From Sphaerulina vaccinii (Eukaryota > Ascomycota > Dothideomycetes > Mycosphaerellales > Mycosphaerellaceae), in contig JAKUDP010000016.1 in assembly GCA_022570795.1 (NCBI GenBank), forward strand, positions 930,001-994,000: 64,000 bases of DNA, given 5' to 3'. Both the position numbers and the translations under genes were made by a program. The notes under the pieces are model-generated. The model worked only from the letters and a program-made list of their open reading frames with translations. It made no database searches and had not been told where the DNA came from. Positions 30,361-40,962 of this stretch are shown here, piece by piece (the stretch's first letter is position 1; each line of letters opens with the position of its first letter).

Positions 30361-33042
30361 TCACTGAAAGGTCTCTCCGTTGAAGTCGAATGGCGCCAGA
30401 CCATTGCCGAGGAAGAGTCCATCCATGCCACCACCTGTAACACCAGTCATGTCCGCCAGGTTCAGATCCATGGCCTGCTGGAAGTTCGAGCCCCAAAGCC
30501 AAGGATTATTTGGATCGAACTCTGCTCCAGCACCATAGGCACCTTGTTGACAGTTATTGTTCTGCTGCTGCTGATGAACCGGAAACTGGCTATCTGGATG
30601 ATTTGGGTGTGGCTGCTGAGTATAGTCGACTGGGAAAGGAGTGTTAAAAGTCCAGCTCTGGCCGTTACCACCCTGGGCTTGCCCGCTCTGTCCCTTATTC
30701 GATTCCGTCGCCGTCTGTGCAAGGAGATCTAGGGGCGTTTGCGTTTGGCCGAGTTGATCGCTTTGCTGCTGTACAGGTGCATCCCCACGTGCTTGTGCTG
30801 CGACGTTCTCTTTGTGCTTGGTGAACCAGTCTCTTAGTACAGACAGGATACGCAGGATCTTGGGATGAGGGCGAAAGTCCTGGTCTGCTGGCACATTCGT
30901 GAACATGTTGATGAGGCCGTCCAGGTATCGATCTACGTCGATGTCTTCTGCTGTCATCATCTTGGAGATCTCGCTCCCTGGAGTAGTGACAGCAACGTGC
31001 ATCTTGATGAGGACAACGATTGCGTATGTGCATCGGACAAAGAACAGCAGCATGGGCAAGGCCTTGGTCGTTTCCGTATCGAAGGCTAGCATACCGTCAA
31101 GTATACCGTGCGCGGCATGACGGCAGGCTTCGAGCGCAGCAATCTGGTTCTGCGTAAGCTTCTCCGATGTGTTGTTGACAGACTTCAGGGATTCTTCCGT
31201 GAACGGCAAGCGGAAGTCCTCGACGTTGTGGTTGAAATGTAGGGCGATCTCGTGAAGGTAAAGGCTCGCAACATGCTCGAAGAACTTCAGACTTGGGTGC
31301 GACTTCAGCTCCGGCGGAATTTTCTGGCTCCACTCTTTGAGGTCGTTCTCCAGCACATTCAAAGCATACGTGACCTTGGGGTCTGTGATGCTGATGCTGG
31401 CTGTGCTATCGTCCATGAGAAACTGCACGCTGACTTCTTCGCAGATGTGTTGAATCTTGATGTGCTGGCAGAAGAGCTTGTCTGACGGCTCAGCCTCTGA
31501 GCTCGTCTCTAGGATTTGAACACACTCCTCCATGTACTTCGTCCAGTGAACAAGGTTTGGTCTGCGCAGCACCATCGAGGCGGAGGCGCAAAGATAGTAA
31601 CAACCAAGCCAAGCTCTCCTCGCTTCTAGGGTGTCCGAGTTGATGGGAAGATGAGGATGTGGGCCAGGCGCGAATTCCTTTTCTGGTCCACCAAAGCCGC
31701 GTCTAGCTTTCATCGGATTGAAGCGCTTGCCCAGGCCAACGTCTATGGCCATGACAGCTGCCATATGGATGATCTGATAGAAGTTTGTCGCTTGGGACTT
31801 CTCGGGCGGCTTGTACCAGAGCGCAAGGACTTGCATAGCTTGTATGAGCTCAATGGACTTGGCACCACTCACGACGACTGCTTCTGCTATAACCTTGACT
31901 GCCTCTGACGCCAATTCTTTCGTCACGTCGGAGTGCAGTATGCCATAGGATGCAGCAGAGAGGATGCAAGCGTATAGAATAGGTTTCTCTTTCCAGATTT
32001 GCTCGGCTGGAGTGCCTGGTGGGAACACCACAGCTGGCATATGCGGAGCCAGCTTCTCGACGTAACGATTGAAGATTTGGACACCCAGCGACGGAGTGAC
32101 CAGAGCGTGGATCCTGTTTGCAAAGTCCTCCGGCGAGGTGTGAGCCAAGATCCTCAAAGATTCTGCACTGGGCTGAAAGTCCTGGTTGAGTTCGTCAAAC
32201 CGCTTAAAGATGTCCAGCTCGCTGTTGCTTCGAGCAGCATACCTCGGCGCAAGTTCTGTGCCGACCTCTACTGGAGGCTCTTCTTCTGTCCGTCGGCGTT
32301 TGGCAGGCGGCTGCATAGCTGAAGAATCGTGTGCCTGCTCAGTGGGCTGGTTGTACTGTTGCAAGTGCTGCGCAGCTTGTGCATAGGCTCTGCCTTGCAT
32401 GTCGGCTGTTGGTGCTTGCCCATACTGCGCGCCATACTGAATCGGCCCGCCTTGCTGCTGCTGTTGTTGGAGGACTGCAGTAAGGTGATCAAGCTTCTTC
32501 TCAAGCTCAGCGACTCTGCTATCGGCCTTCTTCTGGCGCTTCCGACTGGGGGCTGTTATGACACATTGTCGTCCTGCCTTTGCGCACCTACGACAAGGGA
32601 GCTCCGGGTGCGCTGGATCTTGATCACAACGCACTTTCAATCCACGGCATGCCTCACATGCTCGTGGTCGCTTCGAGTCGTCGCCGCCTGCAGCATCATT
32701 GCCGTCCGAGACCTGGCTGTTATCGATGCCTTCCTGCGCAAGCTGCTGATACTGAGGACTCGCGTCTTGCGGACTAGCCTGGTTGCTTCCGCTCGCGAGA
32801 CTTTGCGCGCCCGTACTTGGCTGTATCGGTGTATGCGTCTGGGGTGTAGGATAGCCGTAGTACGGATTCGATGGTGATTGTGCTCGGTAGACGCCCACGT
32901 TCGAGTTCGGTGCCTGCTGCTGGAACTGCGGTGGTGGATGATCGTAGCGCGCCGGCGCTGGTTGTATGTTCGCGTTGCCCGCTGAGGCACTGAGTGCTGG
33001 GTCTATGTCTATCTGCTGGTGTCCACTCATCGTTGCTGGCAT
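30361..33042 (-). CDS. Zn2Cys6 fungal transcription factor
   Basis: 893 residues from ATG 33042 (MPATMSGHQQ); a further ATG at 33030 is an alternative, and upstream the frame opens only from TTG. The binuclear zinc cluster is at 129-160: CEACRGLKVRC, then CRRCAKAGRQC, with all six Cys present. A basic linker (SRKRQKKADSRVAELEKKL) leads into a heptad-like dimerisation helix, then a Gln-rich stretch. Residues about 290-760 form the middle homology region of fungal regulators. The C-terminus is rich in Gln, Asn, Gly and Phe and acidic near the end, fitting an activation domain. The zinc cluster and linker resemble War1-like regulators from memory, but I would not assign the name. Targets unknown. 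Confidence 0.9.
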   Translation of the reverse strand: MPATMSGHQQIDIDPALSASAGNANIQPAPARYDHPPPQFQQQAPNSNVGVYRAQSPSNPYYGYPTPQTHTPIQPSTGAQSLASGSNQASPQDASPQYQQLAQEGIDNSQVSDGNDAAGGDDSKRPRACEACRGLKVRCDQDPAHPELPCRRCAKAGRQCVITAPSRKRQKKADSRVAELEKKLDHLTAVLQQQQQQGGPIQYGAQYGQAPTADMQGRAYAQAAQHLQQYNQPTEQAHDSSAMQPPAKRRRTEEEPPVEVGTELAPRYAARSNSELDIFKRFDELNQDFQPSAESLRILAHTSPEDFANRIHALVTPSLGVQIFNRYVEKLAPHMPAVVFPPGTPAEQIWKEKPILYACILSAASYGILHSDVTKELASEAVKVIAEAVVVSGAKSIELIQAMQVLALWYKPPEKSQATNFYQIIHMAAVMAIDVGLGKRFNPMKARRGFGGPEKEFAPGPHPHLPINSDTLEARRAWLGCYYLCASASMVLRRPNLVHWTKYMEECVQILETSSEAEPSDKLFCQHIKIQHICEEVSVQFLMDDSTASISITDPKVTYALNVLENDLKEWSQKIPPELKSHPSLKFFEHVASLYLHEIALHFNHNVEDFRLPFTEESLKSVNNTSEKLTQNQIAALEACRHAAHGILDGMLAFDTETTKALPMLLFFVRCTYAIVVLIKMHVAVTTPGSEISKMMTAEDIDVDRYLDGLINMFTNVPADQDFRPHPKILRILSVLRDWFTKHKENVAAQARGDAPVQQQSDQLGQTQTPLDLLAQTATESNKGQSGQAQGGNGQSWTFNTPFPVDYTQQPHPNHPDSQFPVHQQQQNNNCQQGAYGAGAEFDPNNPWLWGSNFQQAMDLNLADMTGVTGGGMDGLFLGNGLAPFDFNGETFQ

Positions 33043-33592
33043 CTGCCGTCTGCCGATATTATGGAACGTCGGCGTCGGTGTGATCTGATCGGTGTTGCGG
33101 TGAAAGTTGGCCGTGGTCAAGGTTCGTGCAAGGGTTGATGCCTGAAGCTTCTAAGGCGCTCTTTCCACAATTTCACCACCGAGGCAACGCGTCCTTTCCT
33201 TGCGCATCACTTCGCAACATGAGCGTTCAAGAGGTCATGCTTTGACTGACACTGAGACGGCGTTGGCGGTGAGAGGGAGAAGCGATGCGTCGAAATATAG
33301 CCTTCTCTGATCTCGTCAATGGCAGTCATCCCACAGCAAATGCCTCTTCGATGGCTTGGTCATGGTAATGCTGAGAAAGCTGTCAGAACGAGAACGATTA
33401 AAGTGAGACCTGATGCGCACACACGCTGTAGCGATACTTGTTCTCTAAGTTCAACAAAAGAATGCTCGCGAGCTCATGGGAGAAGATGGGCGTGATCGTG
33501 CTAACTCCTCCAGTGGGCCACGGATGATCCCTATTCGACCCAATGCCGCTTGACAGCAGCGCAGCCGACAATCTTCTGGCAGCTCTACTGGC
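33043..33592. other. Upstream region of the Zn2Cys6 gene
   Basis: 550 bp containing the promoter and leader of the transcription factor. No ORF of merit or repeat. A short upstream exon of the factor cannot be excluded. Confidence 0.45.
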
Positions 33593-33978
33593 TCACCAGT
33601 GTCCCAAGTCTGCCCCTAATGCCTCAAGGCTCAGGCCGCTTCCGTCCATGATCTGAAGATGACCCAAGCCTTGCTTCTGCATGAACTTCTTCTCTGCCGT
33701 GCCTGCAAAGGAAGAGGTCAGCGGCTGAAGTGAAAGTAGAGTTGATGTTGTGAGGACTCACTTGTCGTATTCGGGCCACTGCTCACGACACTACCGCGGC
33801 GCGCGATCCCAGACTTGAGGAGTGCGAGCTCAGCCTTGAGTTGGGCATTCTCGTCCTGGTAGTCGGCGATATCCTCTTGGAGCTCACGAATCTGCTGGCG
33901 CTGGTGTGCACGGTCTTCCTCAGCCTCTTCTCTGCCATCGATCAGACTTGTGATGTTGTTATTGGTGTGGAGGTTTTG
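33593..33978 (-). CDS. Coiled-coil protein, 3' exons only (partial, 5' part unclear)
   Basis: Two exons, 33762..33978 and 33593..33702, flank a consensus 59-nt intron (GTGAGT..TTTGCAG) and stay in frame. The join gives GPNTTSTAEKKFMQKQG, ending LEALGADLGHW. The first exon reads as a strong coiled coil (REEAEEDRAHQRQQIRELQE, then DENAQLKAELALLKSG). I do not recognise the family. No start codon is visible in frame; the frame begins at a possible acceptor CAG at 33979-33981. The exon lies directly 3' of, and partly overlaps in another frame, a hexokinase C-terminal fragment. The acceptor would also join that fragment in frame, so a chimeric transcript is possible. Confidence 0.45.
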
Positions 33979-34222
33979 CTGACTGATCGAGGATCTCCTT
34001 CAGAGCTTGAGCACCGCGAGCCTGTGGGGCTTGCTGTCAGTGTGCTGCATACTATGAGAATGGAGAGTAGCATGCCTTGAAGTGTGGGTACTTGTCAAAT
34101 ACCGAACCATCGGCGCCAACGTGGCAGGTGGCGTAGTCCTTCTTCTTGCTGATGGCAGCGACACCACACGCACTAAGTCTGGCCGATCGCGTGGCAATCA
34201 GCTCGGAAAGACGCCGAGAGGT
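33959..34222 (-). pseudogene. Hexokinase C-terminal fragment
   Basis: On the minus strand an exon (34076..34222) preceded by an acceptor-like AG encodes RRLSELIATRSARLSACGVA, then ISKKKDYATCHVGADGSVFD, then KYPHFK. This is the conserved last region of fungal hexokinase. After a 54-nt intron with a GC donor (AAG|GCATGC) and CACAG acceptor, 34021 continues ARGAQALKEIL, also hexokinase. The frame then leaves the family (DQSAKPPHQ) and stops at 33959, so the final glycine-rich GSGVGAA segment is missing. No N-terminal or catalytic part was found within several kb upstream. It is therefore a displaced fragment, not a working kinase. Confidence 0.72.
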
Positions 34223-34944
34223 CTTGTGCTACTTCATTGTCAGTGAATGAAATCCATACAGCCAGCCAGTAGGTGACGAGTTCAGTGTGAAGGGGAGACA
34301 CGCTGGTGCTGTCTGGTCGGGAGGAGGGTATGAGAGCAAGCGAACAACTGTGTAGTGGCATGAGTCGGGGAAATCTTACGCTGCTGACAGCAGCCACCAG
34401 GGCCCACCAAGACCTAAGTCAACGACGGGCCACTGAAGCTGCATGTGATGGGCATGATGCGGTCGAGATGGACTTCTGTTTGGTGATGATGGTGTGGTGG
34501 TGGTGAGTGGTAGAAGAGAGAGGAGAGAGAAGGAAGCAAATTCGTTCAAGGTGATATTTTGGCCCCTTGGCTTGGCGGAACACAACAACAGCGAGCTCGC
34601 AGCCCCTGTCCGATCACCGGCATGTAGCTGCCGTCGTACTCTGCATGTGAGCCGTTATGTAGCATTGTAAGTATCTCGGTGAACCAAGACCACACTGGCC
34701 ACTTCTAGATCTTGCCAGGTACTCGGCAGAGTCTCGCTGAGCAAGCCCACTGGTGTTGCGACAGCGAGCGACGAGCATCGACTGCCCGTTCCAGAAGCAG
34801 GCAACGATCTGTTTGGGTTCGCGGCAATCGCGTAAGTGATCACCTTCCACTCTCCGCAGCTGCCTTCGCGAGAGTCAGTCAGCCGTGTCAACAACGCCCT
34901 CTCACACTTCTCACGCTTCCACTGACACATCGTCTCTGGGCAGC
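34223..34944. other. Spacer with one arm of an inverted repeat
   Basis: Between the hexokinase fragment and the GT8-like exon. It includes 34381-34442, which on the minus strand closely matches 36690-36749 on the plus strand (both read CAGCTTCAGTGG at the start and end in AGCAGC followed by a GT donor). No complete gene seen. Confidence 0.5.
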
Positions 34945-35243
34945 ATGTTCCACACCATCAACAACATCACCAAGCCTCACCATACATCGCCATTAACGAC
35001 AACGTCTATCGGGGCGGCCGCCTTGAGGATAGCCACATTCAGCGAGATCCAGAGAGAGCACTTCGGTGCAGAGGATCCCCCGTCCATCTACGAGGGCGAC
35101 GAGGAGGCTCTCTGCCGCGCCCACATGTGCCTCAAGGAGTTCCCAGAGCCGGCAGACTACCACAGACAGTGGCAGAACAAGAGATTCGCCTACATCACCC
35201 TCATCATTGACGACAAGTACCTCCCAGGCGTCATGATGTACAG
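34945..35243 (+). pseudogene. Glycosyltransferase family 8-like N-terminal exon (fragment)
   Basis: An open exon from ATG 34945 (MFHTINN) runs to a donor GTATGT at 35244. Its end, FAYITLIIDDKYLPGVMMY, fits the first strand and helix of GT8 enzymes (glycogenin/galactinol synthase type, TLxxxDxYLPGxxxL). Codons are strongly C-ending (TTC, GCC, TAC, ATC, ACC), as in selected coding sequence. After the putative intron (acceptor CTCAG near 35300) no GT8 sequence follows: no DxD metal site is found. One plus frame downstream remains open to about 35540 (GHDLGKIGRVKDVF) but matches no family I know. I read it as a truncated relic; a divergent multi-exon gene is possible. Confidence 0.42.
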
Positions 35244-36339
35244 GTATGTCCGGCGCTGCACCTGGCAGACACGTCAGAACTGACTGGCTGTTCCTCAGCT
35301 ATCCCACACCAACAACAACATCACAGTCAGAGGCCATGACCTTGGCAAGATCGGGAGAGTCAAGGACGTCTTCACCGTTATTGTCGGGAAGCGCAATACC
35401 CTCGCTCAAGCGACTTTGACCCAAGGCTCCACTGGACTCCTGACTTCCCCACGGAAGGTTGGCCATGAAACTCGACTCCAAGCACTTGAAGTATGTGAGG
35501 TCAGGAGGCACGGGACGGGCGAACATGGCACAACGGCATGAGAAGCCATGGCTTTGATGCTAGAAAGAGACCAGCTTGTATAGCAGTTGATAGATCTCGA
35601 AGATTGTTACCTGTCTGACCGTCTGCTTGAAGGATCCAGCTCATCATTCTCAAACCGAGCATACTGACGAACAGCATGGCGTTGGGGCACGCACAGAATA
35701 TGCCATCCCGTGCGCACCACGACAATGTCGCCGATGGATCGAAGAAAGACAAGACAATTGGTGGGACTCAGAGCTTTCTATCCAGGAGTTACCAGTGGCT
35801 GCACGACCCGCAACGCCAGTCTCGCACAGCATGAACCCATGACTGCCTCGAGGCAGTAATGGTTTTCCAAGAGTACCGTGCCTTGAGCCACGACAACCTT
35901 CGATATCACGACGTCGAATGACCGCTGCGGCGGCAACGGCCAATTTCTTCGAGCTTTGCCCGACTCAAGTCGCTCGCGCCAGCCAGTGCAGCGCAGTATT
36001 CTCCGTAGCGGGCTCAGACCGAGTCGTGCCAACCTACAAGCGGAAGTAGATTGTTCGCGGCTCACCTGAGCTGACTCCAGGTTCGCACTCTTCAGCTACG
36101 ACGAAACGGATGTGGAGGAGTTACAGATGCCAAAAGATGAGCGCCTCCGGGCTGAACATAAGGATGCCTCTCGGGCGAAGATGCAGCTTCACTCGAGGCA
36201 AGCGATCAAAGATCGGAAATGTTCTCTGGCGGCTCAATCGAAAAGCCATTGCGCACTATCCGGAGACGCAATAGCCTGGTGCTCCCACGATGGCGGAGAT
36301 TCATTCCGATACCAAGTTTCCGACATTTGATCTCTTGTC

Positions 36340-36870
36340 AGCGACCGGTCCCGACTGAAGTCTTCATGGGCTCGAGCTGCATGTCAACAGCGTGAGTCGG
36401 CCCACGCCTTATGCTGCTTACCACTACTTCACGGACGTCTGATGAAGTCGCAGGGCTTCTGTTTGACCTTAGTTCCTGCTCTCTGCTGACTACCCCTTCT
36501 TCAGAATCACTTTGACAAGCTTTTGACAAGCTGGCGACCGTGTCCTTCATCGCCAGCTAAAACCTCTTGCTGGTTTCACCCGAGAATGCCGCAAAAGAGT
36601 GAACGCTTGCGGGCGCTGCGGTATGCACCTTGCTCAATCGAAGATCGTAGCCCGAAAGTGCAAAAGGCAAGCGCCTCGTGGGAGGATATCAGCTTCAGTG
36701 GTCCGTCGTTGACTTATGTCTTGATGGACCCTGGCAGCTTGTTAGCAGCGTGAGTTCTCTCACGACTCACGCTCATTGTACCACTACACCACGGACGTCT
36801 GATGCAATGACAAGATTCCTGCTTGCTAATAAACCCTGCACTTTGCTGACTTCTTCCTTCTTCAGCACCG
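36340..36870 (+). repeat. Tandem duplication, unit offset 360 bp
   Basis: Two diverged copies begin near 36340 and near 36690. Both contain an exon-like end followed by GCGTGAGT, then TACCACTACNNCACGGACG (36419 and 36779, exactly 360 bp apart) running into TCTGATG, then CTGACT and a CTTCTTCAG acceptor. So an exon-intron-exon segment was duplicated. A related segment lies inverted at 34381-34442. Confidence 0.6.
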
Positions 36871-37432
36871 CCTAGAGCACGTTTTACCTCATCTCAAAGG
36901 CCGAGTACATCATGGAGCAGACCGACAAGACCAAGGCTGATGTCAGTGGTGGTGCCATCCTCGACTTCAAGGGTCAAGCTCGTCTGCTTATTATCGCACG
37001 GTTCCGGGTCCAGTAGGAGACACGCAGGAACATCAGTGCAGGTGGGTCCACATTGCTGATGACAGCGAGAGTGAGGATGTCTCGACCACAGACCAGTGAA
37101 GACATACTTCGAGCGCATTGACCATGCCATCATGCAGAACAACAACCTGCCCCTTGTTGATCTGCGGAGGGCAGGCTGGAAGGGCAGGATGACTCCAATG
37201 GGCTGAAGACCATTCAGCACCGCTCAACATGCTCATCGCGAGGTCTTTACCGAGTCTCGCAGTACCATCGATGTGGCTGGCCTACGTGCCGTATACAAAC
37301 AAGCCTTGCTCTTTGAGCTTATACACTATCTCTTGTCAGTACTATCCTCACAGCAAACAGGTAAGTGATCACTCATCTTTCCTTTGGTGCTTTGCATCTT
37401 TCCTTGCTCCCTCATCGCCCTTCCCTTGACCA

Positions 37433-37810
37433 ATGCCTGCTACCCATCGCATTACGAAGGGCAACCTCTTCGGTCTGAGGACATCGCTTCCTGATACTGA
37501 TCCATCCAGTGACTATCCGCAGCCTCATGATATCCACGTCATTGGACTTGACTCTAGGAGCACAATGTTCATTGTGCACGAATTTTCGATAACAGTGGTA
37601 GAAGACCTCATATTAGTGGTAGAAGATTGCCTTGGGCTAGAAACTTCAACTTCCCTTGCAAAACATAAGAAGAAGTTCGTCTCAACACGCCAAGCAAAAC
37701 AATCGCCCCTTGAGAGGGCCATTTCGACGTTACACTTGTCATCGGTCATGTCAATTGATGACTGGATGAAGCTTCTGGCGAGTTGTTGGTTCCAACATCA
37801 GTCTGACTGA
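37433..37810 (+). CDS. Hypothetical small ORF (weak)
   Basis: An ATG-started frame of 125 residues (MPATHRITKG) without introns. Not recognised. The only support is length and a start after a pyrimidine-rich leader. Its 3' end (from 37754) lies in a sequence duplicated at 40206, where the frame is not kept, which argues against a protein under selection. Confidence 0.2.
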   Translation: MPATHRITKGNLFGLRTSLPDTDPSSDYPQPHDIHVIGLDSRSTMFIVHEFSITVVEDLILVVEDCLGLETSTSLAKHKKKFVSTRQAKQSPLERAISTLHLSSVMSIDDWMKLLASCWFQHQSD

Positions 37811-40344
37811 CGATTTATGGATGCCACTACACCAAGGACGATTGTTGAGAATGGACGTATTTCGCAGATATTTGAATGTCACATCTGGGTCCCTGGGGAG
37901 ATGGGACATTCTGTCGTCGGAAATCGGTGGCAAGATTCGTTCCTTACGAAGGGTTCTGACGGGCTCTCAGCTATAGCAGGCATAGCCAGACCGTTCCAGA
38001 GCTTGACAGGAGATTACTACGCTGCCGGACTCTGGCGAAGCGATATACTCCCAAAACTTGTTTGGAGAGCCGGCTAGCACGACAGCAGTGAGCCCCTGAG
38101 AGTCCCACGATATGCACCTGTTGTAGGCTTCTCATCTCCGTCACGGTTGTGGGCCACCTGTGAGCCGTGGGATACAGAGCTCATCGCCTCCTCTTGAACT
38201 CAGGCCGGGAACCCAACAAACCGCAGACAATACTCGTACATACTGCTTGGTGATCAGCAGATCTTTCCCGGTCACCTACACGCCAGGCTGATATTGGCGC
38301 CTGAACAGGAATAGATGTTGACAGCGGTAGCTGATGCGTATTCAGGAAAGGGTCATGGCTGATAGCAGCGGCCGTGTTCACACTGGGGCTTACTTGTGAC
38401 AAACAGGTAAGAGAGGATGTCCTTTGAGGCGCATCAGTGAAAGAGATTGAAGAGGAAAAGAGCTGTCTGAGAGGACAGGCAGGAATATGTGTACTTGCGC
38501 CATTTGCTTGACTTGACCTCTTTGGGAGTCGATGTCGAGGGGAGCTCGGGTCCGAGTCTGGCAATGTCTCGCTGAAGCATCGGCTCCTCTCCGTTGACAA
38601 GCGATTGCCAACCTGCGCACATCCCGACAGAGCGCGGAGCCATTGAGGGTGGGTTTCTTGGGGATTGTGGCGCGGTGCGTGTCGCGAGCACATGGCATAG
38701 GCTCGATATCCTCGCATCGCAATTGCCGGTGCGCTACCACGATCTTGCTCAAACCTCGCCGCTGGCAGAAGGAGAGTTCGCGCCGTATTGTTGGTTGCAT
38801 TGTGTCGGTGAAGCACGCCGAGCAGGCGAATGGCGGTGGCATTCTCAGCACCTCGTCACCAAGCTCTGCGCCAGCTTGCGTCGTGTGCTGTTTTCCGAGT
38901 TGACGGAAGAGCACCGTGTACAGAGACTAGCTCTGGCGATCTGGCGGCTTCGTGGACACGCTGAGCTGACCGCCGGACGCCTTTTGTCGTGGATTGCGCG
39001 CTGTTGTGCCGGAGGAGCGGTGGATGGACCAGGAAGTGCTCGCAGGAGTGAGACTGCATTCGAAAGATAGTCGCTGCTCAGTGCAGGGACACTCTAGCGG
39101 CTTGCGAAGAAGCGCACGCTGAGCTCACCGTCTCCTGCACGTTGCTGAGGAGTGGTTGTCGAAGGGGAGGACTGGCTGGCGGCTCGTGGTATAGGAGACA
39201 TTGGTGCAGTGGTTTGAAAGGCTGGGAGCTAGGGCGAGACGTTCGGTGCAATAGTTACGTGCCTCTGCATGGCTGGAAAGGAGCTCGTCGGCGTGGTGTC
39301 AGTGATGGCGATGTGCTGATAGCAGACGGGAGTTGTGCTATAGTGTCGAGTGAGTGGACGTGCCTCGGTATTGGTGGAGCCCTGGATGCTGCCGAAGGCT
39401 TGGCTGTTGTCTTTCGACTTCACCTCCTTCACTACCGCACCTCTTCAACCCTTCTCCATCAGCACTCATTCAAACGACATCGTCAAACCAGCATCAGCCA
39501 TCGCCTAGACCGCATCCTCCATTCACCTCGCTCTGATGAGACATCCAAGCACTGCGCACGCCGCTCGATTGTCGGCAGCTTACGGTCTCCGCGCGCCCTA
39601 GGTCATGGCGAGCTCAACAGCGAACATATGGAATGGCAGCGGGTCGCCTATAAGAATTGATAAGTCGGTCGTAAGTGCTGCTTCAAGCCGCAGTATTGTA
39701 GAGAGAATCACTGTGTTCATCAGACTCAAAGATTCTTGTCTATGCTAAGCACAATTGTGCTTCTGCAGACTGGTATCAAAAGAGCCGTCTTATCCACATT
39801 TATTTGTTCACATACATCTCTAGGCAGCCAAACTCCAGTGATATCTACCCAAATTTTCGGGCTCAGCTGTACAATTCGTCCAAGACTCTGAAATGTCTGA
39901 GGATCACCAGCCGCATGCTATCTCTGCTCTTGAATGCTTGGTACCTGACTTATACGGAGAGAGCTACTGCTATACCCGCTCCCGAACTGTCACTCTCTAT
40001 ATCATGCCAGCACTACGAACTCACCTCAAGCCTATCTCAACTACCACAGTCATCGTGGAGAGTCAGAGAGTCCTGGCCTACGGATTGGGAAAACAAGAAT
40101 CACTTTTCAACACACCTAAAAAAAGCTAAGTCCAGATCGAAGAGCAAAACCAAACAATCATGATGTGATCGGATGTTCGACAGCGACTGTTTCATCGATC
40201 ATACTATTGATGACTGGTATCTATAGTGCCTGGTGAGAAATCAGTTCCGATATCAGCTATGTCAACGATTTATGGATGTACCACTATACCAATGGTGATT
40301 GTTGCAGAAGGAAGTATTGCAAGCTTATTTGAGTATCAGACTGG
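37754..40344. repeat. Pair of diverged direct repeats, 37754-37888 and 40206-40344
   Basis: Both copies read ATTGATGACTGG, then after about 55 bp CGATTTATGGATG, CCACTAYACCAA, GGNGATTGTTG and ATTTGARTRTCA, ending CTGG. They are 2.45 kb apart, same orientation, with many substitutions and small indels. The CCACTACACCA core also occurs in the 36419 and 36779 copies. Confidence 0.55.
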
Positions 40345-40575
40345 ATTTCTGGATGAATCTGATAAGGCAAGAAAGATGCAGAGACATGTTGATGATGCTG
40401 CAAGATGCTGACGCTGAACGTCGACAAAGAGGCATAGTAACACGAGACATGCTATTGTCAGTCAAGATCATATGGCCTGGCGCGCCATCTACGGGCGATT
40501 CGTAACATGTTTTCTAGACGACTTCTGTCTTCTCGGAAGACGGATCTCAACAGCGAGATATGATCACAAGTCACG

Positions 40576-40962
40576 ATGACTGCATTTCTGTCGATATGCC
40601 ACAGCTACGCAAACCAAGTAGCACTGTATATGCTAGCGTCTGGCCACCTGTACTTCGGAGAGGTGTACTGTCCTTCTCAGCCGGCCTTTCGGCTATTCAG
40701 TGCTGCCGATGCCATATACCTGTGGTACGCGTCTGCGGCTTGGCCCACTAGTGCCAAAGAGCGAGAAAACGCACAAAAGAATTCCGATCTTCGCTTGTGG
40801 TCCCTCTTCTTCTTCCTGACATCTCAAGGCGACACCAGCCTCAGCACTTCCGCTGCTTTCGACGTTGCACTTGTCATCAAGCCCAAAAGGCAAGAAGCGC
40901 AGGGTCGGCCGCTGCCAAAGCCCAAATGCAGCCGCCGGCTCTGCGCTTGTCAAGATGATTAG
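40576..40962 (+). CDS. Hypothetical ORF of 128 residues (weak)
   Basis: ATG-started frame (MTAFLSICHSY) with some hydrophobic stretches (LYMLASGHLYFGEV; LRLWSLFFFL) and a basic Cys-containing end. No signal peptide is convincing and no family recognised. It lies in the mosaic region. A donor-like GTAAGT follows at 40989, so it might be part of a longer spliced gene. Confidence 0.22.
   Translation: MTAFLSICHSYANQVALYMLASGHLYFGEVYCPSQPAFRLFSAADAIYLWYASAAWPTSAKERENAQKNSDLRLWSLFFFLTSQGDTSLSTSAAFDVALVIKPKRQEAQGRPLPKPKCSRRLCACQDD

Noticed and set aside
33043..33120. Upstream extension of the Zn2Cys6 protein (NFHRNTDQITP)
   Set aside because: The frame there begins only at TTG; the first in-frame ATG is 33042.
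38594..39070. 158-codon open frame on the plus strand
   Set aside because: It opens from TTG, not ATG, has no family resemblance, and competing long frames overlap it on the other strand.
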